From Campylobacter sp. RM6914 (lineage in GTDB: Bacteria > Campylobacterota > Campylobacteria > Campylobacterales > Campylobacteraceae), in the NCBI RefSeq assembly GCF_004803835.1, contig NZ_CP012545.1:930001-994000 (forward strand): DNA of 64,000 bases, in the 5' to 3' direction. Positions 62,730 to 64,000 of this stretch are shown here, piece by piece (the stretch's first letter is position 1; the number at the start of each line of letters is the position of its first letter). Below the pieces are notes generated by a model, which ran no database searches, was not told the origin of the DNA, and saw only the letters and a program-made list of their open reading frames with translations. The position numbers were made by a program, and so were the translations under genes.

Positions 62730-63928
62730 TACTCGTTTCTAAGAGTTTGTAAAACGTCTATCTGGGTGGCTTTTTTAGCCGGATAATACGATGAGATCGC
62801 TACTATAATGATCGCTCCAACGATAATCATACCAAAATCAAAAAGCGAAAGCTCCATAGGAAGTTTTGAGCTACCATAAACATCTGCCGGTAAATTTATA
62901 ATGTTGAAATTTCCAAGTAGCCAAATTCCAAAAAGCCCCAAAATAAGACCAAAAACTATCCCACCACCACCGATAACCAAACCTTGGTAAAAAAAGCTCT
63001 TTTTTATCTCATTTTTACTAGCTCCAAGCGCCAACAAAAGCGCTATCTCTTGGCGACGGTTCATAACAGTCATCAAAAGAGAGCTTACGATGTTTAGTGA
63101 TGCAACAAGTATGATAAGCATCAAGACTATAAAAAGAGCACGTTTTTCAAGCGCCAAAGCAGAGAAGAAATTTCCGTTTTGTTGCCACCAGCCTATCGCT
63201 TTTAGCCCAACAGGAAGCGCCTCTTGTATACGCTTTATATCATCAAACGGTTTTAAAGAATACACATGCACCCCATCATAAACGCCGTCAGGATACTCTA
63301 AAATTTTACGCAAAGCCTCGGCTGACGTGTATGCATAAGCTTTATCGTAAGCTACAAGTCCTGACTCAAAACTAGAAGCAACGTCAAACCTTTTCATTTT
63401 TGGAATAAGCGAAAATCCTCCTGGATCCGCCTTTGTAAATATAAGCGTTATCTTGTCGTTTTCATTTAACCTAAACTGGTCTTTTATCCCTTTGCCGATC
63501 AAGATATCATATCCATTAAGCTCTTTTTCTTTCAATCCTTCATTTACAATCAAATTAATTTGCTTTTCATCAGCTGAATTTACCCCAAAAAGTATGCCGC
63601 CTTCTAAAGAATTTGACCCGCGATAGATGACTTGAGAGCTTATAAACGGACTAAATTTTAGCTCCGGAAATTTTTCTTTAAGCTGTAAAGTTAAAGTATC
63701 GTCTATATCAGCTTTAAAAGCGCTCATTATCGTTATGGGATAGTTCATGGTAAAAAGCTTACGCTCAAATTCTTTATCAAAACCGTTCATTATCGCCATG
63801 GCAACTATAAGCACCATAAGTCCGATACTAACTCCCAAAAAGGCAAGAACCGCACTTAGAGTTATAAATGGTTGTGATTTATCAAATCTAAGGTATTTAA
63901 AAAGCAAGTATTTAGGAAGACTTGTCAT
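62729..63928 (-). CDS. LolC/LolE-type lipoprotein-releasing permease
   Basis: The 399-residue inner-membrane protein has four membrane segments (one near residue 30, three between about 270 and 385) around a large periplasmic domain, the MacB/FtsX layout. The N-terminus SLPKYLLFKYLRFDKSQPFI and the segment LLALGASKNEIKKSFFYQG are typical of LolC/E. It would act with a LolD ATPase to release lipoproteins to LolA. Epsilonproteobacteria usually have a single LolC/E-type protein, so no letter is assigned. Its ATG has AAAGGA upstream. Confidence 0.88.
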   Translation of the reverse strand: MTSLPKYLLFKYLRFDKSQPFITLSAVLAFLGVSIGLMVLIVAMAIMNGFDKEFERKLFTMNYPITIMSAFKADIDDTLTLQLKEKFPELKFSPFISSQVIYRGSNSLEGGILFGVNSADEKQINLIVNEGLKEKELNGYDILIGKGIKDQFRLNENDKITLIFTKADPGGFSLIPKMKRFDVASSFESGLVAYDKAYAYTSAEALRKILEYPDGVYDGVHVYSLKPFDDIKRIQEALPVGLKAIGWWQQNGNFFSALALEKRALFIVLMLIILVASLNIVSSLLMTVMNRRQEIALLLALGASKNEIKKSFFYQGLVIGGGGIVFGLILGLFGIWLLGNFNIINLPADVYGSSKLPMELSLFDFGMIIVGAIIIVAISSYYPAKKATQIDVLQTLRNE

Positions 63929-63950
63929 TGATTTCCTTTTAGTATTAGCA

Positions 63951-63977
63951 AAGCCTTATGGATAAACCACAAGGCTT
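63951..63977. terminator. Strong hairpin upstream of the LolC/E gene
   Basis: AAGCCTTATGG and CCACAAGGCTT pair in an 11-base stem (one G-T pair) with a 5-base loop. ATTTT follows on the plus strand. It lies 23 bases upstream of the LolC/E ATG and probably ends transcription of a gene beyond the window edge. Confidence 0.6.
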
Positions 63978-64000
63978 ATTTTGAGGATAAATTTAAGCGA

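Overview
The window is a stretch of Campylobacter core chromosome: AT-rich, densely packed, with many 1-4 base gene overlaps. Several gene blocks follow an order I recall from C. jejuni: the cts transformation locus; trpC-HIT-rhodanese/selU; gpsA-gatB; flgI-flgJ-flgM-flgN-flgK; ispB-hemA-proS-hemC-ubiD beside flaG-fliD-fliS; and cprS-cprR-htrA-cbpA-hspR-kefB. SodC, the extra pilus-type genes at the left end and the differing neighbours suggest a Campylobacter other than C. jejuni. I cannot name the species. No insertion sequence, prophage, CRISPR array, complete tRNA gene or long poly-G tract was found.

Layout. 1-579: 3' part of era. 631-9883: a nine-gene plus-strand operon encoding a type IV pilus/MSHA-like envelope machine (MshI/J/K-like, secretin, ExeA-type ATPase, TPR protein, one unrecognised exported protein, assembly ATPase, platform protein). 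It corresponds to the Cts natural-transformation system. 9930-11697: an Aer/CetB-type PAS protein and a soluble chemoreceptor. 11725-15851: YqeY-like, Ppx/GppA, phosphate permease, SelU. 15838-21658: minus-strand cluster of HIT, TrpC, TPR, YkgJ, methyltransferase and coiled-coil proteins. 21664-32379: reductase, DAHP synthase, two RarD transporters, NagZ, GpsA, GatB, AtpB, a TSUP transporter and SodC.

32452-41317 is a flagellar region. The minus-strand flgI-J-M-N-K operon has a sigma-54 type promoter before flgI and a sigma-28 type promoter before flgM. The plus-strand flaG-fliD-fliS-fliT-like operon has a sigma-28 type promoter. The region ends with the RNase P RNA gene. 41851-52871 is a long minus-strand cluster centred on cofactors and electron transport: a prenyl synthase, HemA, HemC, a UbiD-family decarboxylase and ThiL, with ProS, TruD and small proteins. 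One small gene in it (46585-46892) is split by an apparent one-base deletion.

53009-64000: MetY, a K+/H+-type antiporter, the CprRS two-component pair with a downstream degenerate GGDEF-like protein, HtrA, the heat-shock pair cbpA-hspR with an HspR operator on its promoter, a KefB-type antiporter and a LolC/E permease.

No plainly new system is visible. The best candidates for a second look are two degenerate sensory domains (a CZB domain without zinc ligands and a GGDEF domain that keeps the RxxD inhibitory site but not the active site), the unrecognised protein in the pilus operon, the frameshifted gene, and an altered P-loop in SelU.
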